This document shows, in pieces, positions 11,301 to 23,300 of a DNA stretch of 60,000 bases. The DNA is from Branchiostoma floridae (taxonomy: Eukaryota; Chordata; Leptocardii; Amphioxiformes; Branchiostomatidae): NCBI RefSeq assembly GCF_000003815.2, contig NC_049982.1, positions 11,482,386-11,542,385 on the forward strand. The letters run 5' to 3'. Within the stretch, counting starts at the first letter, position 1. Each line of letters opens with the position of its first letter. A program made the translations under genes and the position numbers. The notes under the pieces are model-generated. The model did no database searches, had not been told where the DNA came from, and saw nothing but the letters and a program-made list of their open reading frames with translations.

Positions 11301-14300
11301 CAAGAACACAAGCCCTTATCCTGTTCACTGCTAGGCACATTGCTTGGATGGCCATTGCTATATGGTAATGTCTAAATACATTTTCGTAGACATTTTGTTG
11401 CGTGTGTGACAACAGGAAATGATACTTTTCAATAATGATGTTTTAAGAAGTTCTTTTTTGTGAAATTAGATTGATCTCTTTCTACATTTCTTCTGCAGAC
11501 ATACCATTGACAGAGCTGAGAGTCTACCAGACTACTGCACATCCTGACATTGACAAGAGGCTTCAAGCGTATATAGCTGAGCAGGTACCAATGTAATAAA
11601 TATTGTTACTCTTCTCTCCCTTGACACTGATGCTGGCTACATGTCACTGATGAAAGGCAGTGGATGTTGCCTGACACATCTGACTGTTTCAAAAATTGTA
11701 TCCAGTTGCTTGAGTAATTGCTTAATCTTATTACAGTAGAAGCCGCTTAATTGCACGGCCTGTTTGCCAGTGAATTTCGTGCATTTATCCGGCTGGTGCA
11801 ATTATGCGAAGTTATCCAGCTGGACCGCACTGGTTTGGGATTTGGGGATTGCCTGCAGTTAACAGAAGTGTGCGTTAATCCGTTGTGCAATTAACTGGCT
11901 TCTACTGTACCTGGATGTCTAATCTTCATCGACAGATAATCTTGACCCATTGGGTGCCATACAACATCAAAGTTGTGGTGAGTATCTAGAATTTTGGAGT
12001 CCCAGTGATCACAGGATGTTCTCTCTGTTGCTTGCAGGGAATCCCAGAGTTCCTTGTGTTCTTCAGCCCATCTGGAGTTAAATTTTCCCAGCCTGCATTG
12101 CAAAAACTAGCAGCCAGTGACCTCAGTAAGATAAAGGTCGGTGAACTCAGATGTTTTTACTATCTTGTCTTGCAGTGTTACATGTACATTTTGTGTAGCT
12201 TTTGAGATTTACCATGGAATAAGCATCTAAATTGCAAATTGCTGCAGAACTTTCATTTGTCTCAGGAAAAATGTGTTTGCCATGATATGCGTGTAGTACA
12301 TGTACATGTGCATGGTAGGCAACAAGATTGGGTTTGAATATGTTTGTATGGCTGCTGAGATGCTGGTTTAGAATTCTCAGTCTTGCAGCTAACAGCAAAT
12401 CCGAGCCCTCCAGAGTAATGTACCTTGACCAGTATTTGAGTGTATATGAATTGAAAACCACTAGATCCTCATGTTTCCTGGTAAGTTTACCCTCTTAAAC
12501 AGCCATGCTGCAATAAAACTCTGATTTACTTCACAAATGTATGTACATATGTAGTACTGCTATCTAAACAGCTGTCTAGGTTGGCTCCCCCGCAACACTT
12601 GCCATCTGGTCCACAGCCAAGTTAGATCCTGTAGATCCAGCTTTGATGGGGGAAGAAAGTTAGACATAAAGAGACACAGGTATTTTTGGACATGAGGATA
12701 CACCCTATCACATAATCTATGTCAACAGGTGTGGAAGGAAGAAACAGATGAAGTTGTGCCAAGCTGTATATGAACTATGGCCTCTTGAAAGGTACTAAGT
12801 TGAGGATTGTTGGTTTGTCTCTCTTAACTGATAATTGTGATTAGTTTGTTCTCTTTTTGTGCAATATATCTCAACTAATTTGGGTATCTGATGAAGAGTT
12901 AGCATGCAATGTCACAGATATAGCGTTGTAAGCAAATGTCAAAGTATTCAAGGTCCAAAGCTTCAGCTCTTTTATTTGCTAACCAAGAGAACCTCTAGAT
13001 AGACAAAAATTTGTTTGTTATCTACATGTATCAGCCCACCCTATGGGTAAATATCGGCATCTAGATATCATACCAGGTTGACTCATCACTTGATCTGGAG
13101 TTTAGAAGCTGACAGCAGAGCCAGTTTAGAAGCTGACAGTAGAGCCAGGGGTAACGACCTGTGTACTCAGGTTTGCAGGTAAACACAGGCCAACCCAGGC
13201 TCCTGTCCCCTCCATACTTTAGAAGTGAGATCATACACCTGAATTGGGGACAGGTGACGCTCTGACAAATAGAAGAATTAACAAACAAAGACAGGACTAA
13301 CCTAGAGGATAGGAGGTTAAACTGGAGAGTACTGGTTAAAAAGTTACTTGGACAAGTGTTGAGCTCTTAAGTTTAGAATCGCAGTGGATGAGCCCACAAG
13401 GTGTTGAATTCTATTGTGCCTCGCAGTATGAGGTTCTACAAACATGTTGGTCTTTTCAAACATAAAACCAAGTTAAACTTTCCAAGATTATGCCGTAGAC
13501 AGGATGGTGGTTGCACAGATAAAGGTCTTTGTGTTGAAGAAAAGTAACAAGTGGCTGAGGAATGGGAAGGCTTGATTGCTGGCCTCGATTCCTGAGGCCA
13601 GCAGTCAAAAGTTCGAAGGGCACAATGAGCATATTCTACCCTGTGGAGACTAGGACCAACATTCATTTGAGTATAGTTTTGTTATTCAACAAAAGTCCGA
13701 TGAGGCCAGCTCAGAGTGCAAAAAGTTGACCAACTAGCCATCCTATACATGTCATTGCCAGAAATGGAATCATTTCAGAGTGCTTTTGATAACTGGCAGT
13801 GGCTACATTATTGACAATCTCTTTGATGCTTTTCTGAACATATAAAACAAAACATGTATGTATAAAATGGTAAGTTAGAACACAAAATTGTCAGACAACC
13901 CCCACCAAAGCTCTCCCTAGTAGTAGTACCTACTTCCAATAAACTCGTTTGTGTACACTTCAACTAACTTTGCTATTGTGATTACTGGAGGCCTAGGAAA
14001 GCAGGCAGAAGATCCTTAAATTTATCCACCCATCTGTCCATCCTCCCATCCATACATCCATCCCTTTAAGGTACATGAATTGAAAGCCTCTAAATCTTCA
14101 TGAGTCCCCCATGCCTACAGTCTTAAACAGTTTGTTTGGAAAAATTGAACCATGTCTACAATTGAATATAAATTAAAGTGTATGAAAGAAATCATGATTT
14201 GAGGAAGAAATTTGACCCAAAAAATGCAGAGTAATCCAATAACAAATTCACATGCTGGACAGTTGCCTTACACACACAAACTTCATGTGGCAAACTTCTT

Positions 14301-17300
14301 TAAAAGATTCCTCCTGCTCTGTTTCTAAAGCAATGATTCTGTCTCTATTTTTATATTCCATCAACCTATCTCACAGACATGAGTAATATCTAGGATTTAC
14401 CACAGTTTTACATGTTAGGTTGTAGTACTTAGAGATGTGATATTTGTATCACGCTATATCAACTGTTTCATATCAGAGGTTGAAGTTTGTGGCAACAGTT
14501 CTGGAGAGGATACCTGACAAGTCAGCTTCTGCTGTAGCCTGTTCCACCACCCGGACACAAATATTTGGAGGAAGTTGGACATGCTTCTACTGATGTAATC
14601 CTGTACAAATAAGCCAGACAAGTTGGAAAGTCCTGTTGTGCTATGAGAGGAATTTGTACCTACAAAGACTTGGCAGCCCTCAACAGCTAGATTTGTGAGT
14701 ACCAGTCAGTTGTACCCAGTTGTCTTTCCTCAGAATTGACTAATTCCTACCTGTTGTAAATTCAGTGTCTTCCTCTAATGTCTCAGCACACATCTTCCGT
14801 GGCTGCGGTGACATTGAAAGGTTGCAGTGCCCAGACCATGTGGTCAAGTCCTTGACACTATCAATACTGTTAGCGATCACATTCGTCAAGTGTGCACGGT
14901 GGTGTATACAGTCTGTAGCAAGCTTCTTCCCCTCACAGGTGGTCTGGGTGGGCAGAAGTGTGGCAGATGAAGCCTGGATGTGTTCATTCCTGAAGCCCCA
15001 GTGTAAATTGGTGGTTGGGAGGTGGAATTTCTTGTTTGCATTAGTCCTTTACAGTGCCAGGCTGCAGAGAACACCCATATGCTGCTAGCTGGACTGAGTG
15101 ACTTTGTAGATTTTCCATATTTACACTTCACGTAGTATTTTAATCTGTTGATACCAAACTGTATGAGTCAAGTGTTTAAATGCTAATAGATGTATCTTTA
15201 TCTTAGACAGCAATGGCTTCAATCTAAAGTACTGGGAAATTGCATTTGAACATGAGTGTACTTGATTTAAATCTCAATGTGCATGTATGCCTCAGATCCC
15301 ACCCATGTTGTGTGCACCAGAACCACAACATTTGTCCATCAAGCCTTTCCCTCATTTGTGAGTCATGGGATAGTAAGTGTGAGTGAGTCTTCAATTTGAT
15401 TTGAGAATTATGTTAGTAACATTTTTTTTCACTTTTTTAAAACAAATAACATTACATTGCCTTCTTTTTTTTCACATATCAAAATCAGCTACTCATTATA
15501 CTGCTAGCCTCATCATGTTTCCTTAGTATCATAGTTTTACAGACCGTACAGAAAAGTGTTTAATAGAAAACTGGGCCAACATTTAGTATTGTGTCTCAGA
15601 AATGCACAGTTCCAGAACCTGGGATAGATGCTGGGATAGATACCAAGAAAGAGCCCAGGGGCTTGAGAGGATACAAATAATGGATTAGTCTGTGTATAGA
15701 CTGAAGAATGTAGATTTTTTTGTTCCCCATGGTTCTTGTTCCTCATGGTTCTATCCAATGATAGAATGCAGATCATGAAACACACATACATTTTGTCTGA
15801 TCTAGTGTAAAACATTAAGATAAAATGTATTGTTTTTCTGCAATTGTAACGTTACCTTGTGTATCTATCACTGCATCATGTTTCCTCATGCTATATAAAG
15901 GGGTATAGAAATCAGGTGGTCTGAGCCTGTCAGGATGGGACTTAGATGGACTTTTGTACCATTGTGGTTCTAAGCTGATGGTATCTCTGTTGTGTTTATA
16001 AGTGATAACCATCACTGCTACCTCCCCCACCCCACAGTACTAACATTGTCAAGATGATACCAGTTTTTCTCTTTGATCTCTGCCGTGCTGATCCCTTGCC
16101 TGGAGGACCAGTATCTGGGACACACAAATCTGCTGAGAGAACCAACTTGGGTTGCCCCTGGTTTTGACTAATTACCGTAATGAAAGATGGTGGGCATGTG
16201 GACTTCTTCAGTGCTGTCAGTAGCCAAGGTTGTTTGGGGCTGGCAATCACAACCAAGAACCAAATGTGTTCCTCTTTGACACTGCCATGCTGATGCCCTT
16301 TCTTCCAATCGCCACTTCTGCAGTTTCTGCTTATCATCATCTCCGAACAGACAATTCTGGGTTTGAAGTCTTTCATTAAAGCCTTGGGCTCTTATGAAGA
16401 TCAACTCGCCACCAACGCAGCTGAAGTTCAAGTATTTGCCCTCTGATTACTTAACCCTGCTCTGGAGGGTGGCTATTGTGGAGAGTGAGGGCCAAGGATA
16501 ACAGTGTCTGGCTTATGTTTGTGTCTGGCGTATTGCGTAAATGTGTGTGAGGGGGGAGAACTTTCCAGACACTTCTGTGGTATTGAAGTGATAGCCTCCG
16601 CTCATGGACATGCAACACATCTGTGCGTCTGCCCGATCCTTGATCAAGGGCATGGGAAACAAGAGAACAGCCGTAGGAAGTTCTGGGTTTCTGTTATTTT
16701 ATTAAGCACTGCCAGGAGTTCCGGAGACTTCAGTGTCCTTCAACCGTTGTGCCTGTGTACGTAATACATGGATAAGGCACTGTGATGACTCTCCGTGCAG
16801 TGTATATCAGTTTCTCTTGATGATAACTCTGAGGTTCCAACTTGTCCCTGTTCCTGATAAGGGAAACAGATATGAACTGTCAGAAATTGTAATGGCATCT
16901 GTGTAATGGAATGATCATGCCATTATGATCATCTATCAGCTTTTATGAAATTGTGAACATTCTTGTAAAGGGAAGGAAGAGAGCCTTAAAGTCCCACTAC
17001 AGTTGTTAAGTATGATAGCTTCTCATGAGTGTTGTAAAATCAAACCTGCTGCTGTGTAACTTTGTTATGGGTCCATCATACAGTCTCAGTTTACAGGCTG
17101 AGGTCAGTGAATGGCAGACTAGCACCAGAGTCGGACCCAGTGGCAGTGGCCCTGGACACTGCGATGGTGTCTTTCCTTCACCTAAAGTAACAGTGCAGAT
17201 ACATGGTCTGCTCCTACTGTTGTAAGCTTAGATAAAAGTTGTTCTGCTATCTAAGTGCCACATAGCATTGAAATTAAGTCCGTAAATTAAAACAGATGAA

Positions 17301-20300
17301 ATGTTACGAAATACATTTTCAGGTGTACCAAAGAACAGTTTTAGTGACCTTATATTGATCTATCTGACTAGCTTTGGGCTATGGGAATCAAAGGCTTTAG
17401 AAAATAAGGAAGCTTTTAATTAGGATATGTTGTGGCAGGTGCATTGTTTGTTTAGTAGACTATATTTATTTGAACAAATGCAAATCAGCAGGAAATTGAA
17501 ATCAATATATGCAACAGAGGACTTACAACCTGCCCGTGGGAAAGTTACTAGGGTGGTAACAGGTCCACCCCCAGCCCCCAGTCTTCTCATTAGATGATTG
17601 TCAAGTTTGATGAGAAAATGTTACACTTTGTAGTCATTAACTTAAATATTTAGAAAAAAACAATGCCCTTGGGTTGGAGGAAATTCAGCTTAGAAGATGA
17701 ATGTGTAAACTGATCTGTGTTAACCTTCATAGCTATCACCAATACACTTTTACAGTTAGGTGCTTTACCATCTGATTCATGGCCAAGTTCAGTCCCTGTA
17801 ATTTCCTGTGAATCACTTCCTGCTGTTCCTGATGTACAGTACATGTAGGTGATGTTTTCCTTGCGGTGACTCCAAATCGGAAGACAAACACCTGAATGTT
17901 TTTGTTTGGCCTCTGATAAACTACTGGTACATGTACAAACTGGGAGGTCTAGTTCTGTCAGCTCATCTCCTCCCAGCTCAATTAATCGGGATTTCCCTCC
18001 TGATCATCCCTAATAGAGGATCAAAAGAACTTAATTGCACCGGACTTGTTTTCATTAAGCCCCCTTCCTGTGTATTTAGTGTCACCTCATACCCCTATTA
18101 TACCCTATGATGATAACTGTGGTGAGTAAGTGTCAGTCTGAGCACAACTCCTGGATACAGAGGCTTCCTGAGACAGTGGGAAAACATGCGGCAGTCTCCC
18201 AGAGAGAGTATACATGCCAGTCGTGCCACCTTGGTGAAGACAAGATATGATGCTGTGCTGCCATCACCTCTCTCCTGACCCATTTTCTTCAGGAGCAGGT
18301 GACAGAAGGGCTTGTGGCATTTGGCTGGGAGGACAATCCATCCTACTAAGGTGGAAGTTGTGCAGAGCCATTGATATTGGGATACTATATTGTAGTGATG
18401 TTGTAATCTGTTAGTGGAGATAATGATTGAGAAAATCTGTCAATATAAAGTAAAGTGTGTAATTTATTGTAGAAAATTAAACGTACCGTAAATCTCATGC
18501 AATTACGTACCTAAAAGTTACTCGTTTTGCTTTTTCACCATGTTCACTGTTGGATGTAATATCAACTCTCATAATTCTAACGGGTGACGTAATGCTGGAA
18601 CATAAAAAAATATTGTTAGAGAGGCCTTCTCAAGATTGTCTTGAACACCGAAATATCTAAATGTATAACGTTATACATCAGGAATAATGATGCTGCATTG
18701 ATACATCATTTTAGAGTCATGTATTTTTCTCATGTGGTGGCATTATGGCACCTGGTGAAATTATGACAGCTCCTTCCAGGATATATGATTCCTCATGATG
18801 TCTTGTGAAGGTCAGGTCATAGATTAAAGAAAGGAATGTTAGACAGAATTTCACCTCTAGGCTCTAGGTGTGTGTTTTTGCAAGAATGTTATCTCTGCAT
18901 GTGATACCTGACTAATAATCTCCTTCTACTTCAATCATATTAAATGTCTCAATGTTCAGCCAGGCCTGGTTGTTTTGTCTTGATTCCTGGTGCAGAGACT
19001 TACGGAAATGCCCCCATGTAGGTTTAGAGGCCACATATTTACTGTAACCTGATGGTCGGGCGAAGACAAGGAAGTCACTTAAACGCTTTTAGTCCAGATG
19101 AACGTGAGAAGGAAAGGGCAGGAGGACCAATTAAAGGAGCGGAGTTTATTCCTTCCCCGCAGAGTAGGGCAGCAGCCAGAGAGAAATGTTTTGCAACATC
19201 CTCCGCACTTGTGTGGTCTTCATATTTTGGTTCCCACTGATTTCCGCCTGCCCCTCCCGCACAGTAATGGGTCTTTAACAGCAGGCCAGCTGGCAGGGGC
19301 ACCTCTCTTTTCTGAGTGAAGGGAAAGAACAACACAGAGACACAGTTAGAGACGTGCGGATCAATAACGAGGACTATGACGAATGACTTTCATCAATTCT
19401 GTCCATCATCTGTACATTTGTGCATTCATGCAAACATTGCTGTTTTGTTGCATGATTGCATCTTTCCCGCATGTTGGCTGCATTTGTCAATGATTGCCTA
19501 GATAACTTGGGTAATTGGTAGATGTGATTATCATTTTAACATGTAGTATATTACAGGTGCATATCTCATCCATAGTCACATCCCCTTCCCCCGGGTCAGT
19601 TACAGAAAGCATGCTGCATTTTTTCAATGATTGCCCCAATAACTTGGGTAATTGGTACACGTTATTATCATTTCAACATTAAGTGCTACAGGTGGCTATC
19701 TCATCCACAGTCAGGTCCCCTTCTTCCAGGTCAGTTTCAGAAAGCATGCTGCGTTTTTTCAACGATTACCCAGATACAAAATGTAACTTGGGTAATTGGT
19801 AGACATTATTATCATTTCAACATTAAGTGCTACAGGTGGCTATCTCATCCACAGTTGCTTCCCCTTCCCCCTTAAATTGCAGGAACTCAGTTTCAGACAG
19901 CTCAGCAAGATGCAAGGTCATCATTCACTCTACAGTCAGTCGTACCCTCTCAGCGCTCTCTGCACCTAATCAACAACCATCAAGTGCGTTTTTGTTATTT
20001 TGACCTTGGACAGAAGTGACCTCCAACACTCCACTGTGATTAATGGGTTCATATGTTAGGAAAACAGGCATAGGGAACAGTTGCTTAAACTTCATTTTAA
20101 AGTGGTTCATACATGTAGGTAATACGTTATACTTTGGAAATTGCCATCATTTTTAAATCTTATTTTGATTTATGTTAATTGAAATCAGCAGGCAGTTGGA
20201 ATCATGTAAAAAAAAAGGAAAGGTCTGAAGTATAGAAGTACACAATGTCATGTACAAAATACATCAGGATGGCCTACATGTTGTATTGTATCACAATCAT

Positions 20301-23300
20301 TCCATCTCATAATGTTTCCTAGCAGACATTTTCTTGGATTTCTTAGCAGGAATCATCCATGGCAAAGCTGAGTGTTAGGAAGACGACACATCTTGTGTGG
20401 TGAGGTATATTTTGAATGCTGGCTCTTATCTCATCTATTGCACAATACATTATCATATGTCCTGCAGAAACAGTCGGCTAACCACAAGTAATTCCACCCT
20501 AATCCTTCTGTGTGCCAATATGGAAGCCTGGACTACAGCAGATGGGATTTTTAGGTCAACTCTGCAAAACAACAGCATTCAATTTACAAAATCAACATTC
20601 AACAAAGTGTAAAAAGAATTGAATATGTCTGATTTCAGTCTTAATTGATTTTTTACACACACACTACACATAAGTACCTGTTCATATAATCTATCTTGAT
20701 TACTTGTATAAACAGTTGGCATAATTATTTTTCTTTTTTGATAATGATAGTTTTTGTAATGATAACTCAATTACTGGTCTGTAGGTACATACATTGTTTA
20801 TTTGATCAGCAGGGAAATTGTTTGTTTTCCAATGGGACCAGCATGGTGCAGGCAAGAGTAAACCAGTGGTCAGTTGAGGTCAGCAGGAAAACATCCGGAG
20901 GATTAGGTCATTAGTTGCCTGAGAACTGTCAGCTGGATCATACAGGTGGTCAGTCCGGCTCAAGCAAACCAAAATCAGATACTGCTTTTTGATCTGTCTG
21001 TGGAGGTTCTATCTACCTTCTTGGTCTCTCACATGGCATGTTGTGTGCTGGCCACTTGAAGTTTCATTTGTGATAACGGTTGTTAAATGTAACATTGAGG
21101 TTACCTCAATGTTACATTTAACAACAATGAGGTTTATCTTGTGTCAACTATGTCTTTCAATTATGGTATTATAGACTTTTTCACATCAAGTTTTATTGTT
21201 TTTTTTTTGTGAAAGTTGCCACAGATTCTGTATGTATGTACTGATGTGTACACGTATGTGTGTGTGCATGCATGTATATGTAACTGTATGTGTGTGTGTG
21301 TTTGACGAACTGATAAAAAAACTGAGCATTTTCTGAAATTGAGACTAGATGCAATTTGCATATATATCAAAATAATATACTAACTATACGAGCTGAAAGG
21401 CTTATTCTAGTTATTCACTAGGGTCAGCTAAATTAGATTTGATTAGTTTACACCAAATCATACCAGATCATCTGGGGGAGGGAACGTGACATATACAAGA
21501 CTGCTTTAATCCTGACTAAAATAAGCAGCATACAATGGTTTATGTCAGCTAAGAACAAACATGTTTTGACAAGAGTCTTTAAGAATAGGTGAAACCTGCA
21601 GGTAGGGAAGATGGCAAAGCTTGAGTCAACCTTGTTTATCTCTTCAGGAAGGGAGACGTCATTTTGGGGGGTTATCCTGGAGGAAGTGTTGCTACGGCTG
21701 ATCCTTCCGTCTTTCTTTAAGTGCCTCATGCCAGACACTTCCTCTAGACAGGTGCAGTTGGGTGTGGTGAGACCAAGCAAATCATTTTGTTTGTACCTAG
21801 AATGGGTGAGCTTCCAGCAGAAGAAAACATTTGTACCTGCCTTTTAAATAATGATAGGAAAATGAGGCTAGGCAAAGAAGCAATCCTATGCTTTTGCTTA
21901 GTTTTTTTCATGGACTGTTATTGGAACAAGTGTGGAGCCAGAAGGCTGAGTGGCAAGGCTATAGGACTGAGGTTTCTGGCCAAACATTGTATCCTTGGGA
22001 AAGGCACTTAACACAGTTTTCTCTATCCATCATCATCATCTCTATCCACCCAGGTGTGAAAATGGGAACCTGACTTCAGTTGGGGATAGAGGAAAGAGAT
22101 GGGCTCCACTTTCCAATACCATGCCCTAGACACAATAATGTCTGGTCTTACAACCTGAAAAAGGTAATGGGACTAACTGTTACCTTTACCTACTTTTTTA
22201 TCGGAACAGAGGTGCCTTTAGACTTTTTTTGGGGTTATCAATTCCAGGTTAGCACTTCCTTGATGTAAGTAAGACCATCTACAACGGTAAGTATGAAAGA
22301 GATCATTAAGGTTGTGGGAAGACCTGAAAGATTTTGTCACGAAAGTGTATTGTGTCGAGTCAAAATTGCCTGAAAATGACTCAACACAATACACTTTCGT
22401 GACCAATTTTTTGCCCCACCCTGTGAAGGTATGAGTCCTCCAGAGAATCCAGTCACGAGTGAAGTCATCGTGATGTTAATTATGCATGAGATGGGAGAGG
22501 CAAAAACTGTGTGGTCCCAATTATTGAGTCCATGTACCGATACAGTTTTTGTAAAAAATCTTCTTTCATGCAGTGGTGACCAGAAGTCTGCTGACTCAAC
22601 AGTTGATTATGTCAGCCAGAATGATTCACTTGTGACCACACTACACTGTCTGGAAGGATGATACCCATAGATCTCTTCCACAGATTTGTATACTTGTCAG
22701 AGACTGCAGGAAACTGTTGCATCCTTATGACAAATGGACATATTTTCTTGCCAAGACATAAATTTGTTATTGCTTATTACTAAAGGCAAAGGCCTAAATT
22801 GCATAACTCCAGCCTTTTAGACAATGTCACCTACAAACTGCACTTAAGTGTGCTTCTTGTCAAATGTATGAAACTTTCATGCACATCACTATGATAACAG
22901 TTATTTGAAATTTGAAATTTTGAATAATTGAAACTTGGAAGAAAGTAGAACAAAATATTGAAAGGTTCTTTGTTACCAGTATTAATTTTTCATTTGTACA
23001 TTGTACTTGAACATGACATTGCTAGAGGACATTTTAAAGTTTGGTTCACCAGTTCAAAACTAGAATCATTAGAATGCAGGTGAAGCTCCAAAGTTATAGA
23101 AGGCTTAGAGCCATTTGGAATCAGCTGCCACTCTCTTAACTGACACTGTCCAGACACAACCAGGAAAACCTCTGCCTTGTAATTTGTATAACCATCTCAG
23201 TAAATGGTCATTGTTGGTACAGAATACATATCATCCAGACTTTCAGGCCACATGAGGCATTACAGTTTTACTGAACCATCGCCCCAAAGTCCCAAAAGCT

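Noticed and set aside
14060-14130. Similarity to 12440-12510 (shared ATGAATTGAAA and TCTTAAACAG words)
   Set aside because: The shared words are short and spaced differently, so homology could not be established by eye.
16050-16300. Apparent internal duplication (CTCTTTGA and TGCTGAT words repeated about 220 bp apart)
   Set aside because: Matches are too short and interrupted to separate from chance.
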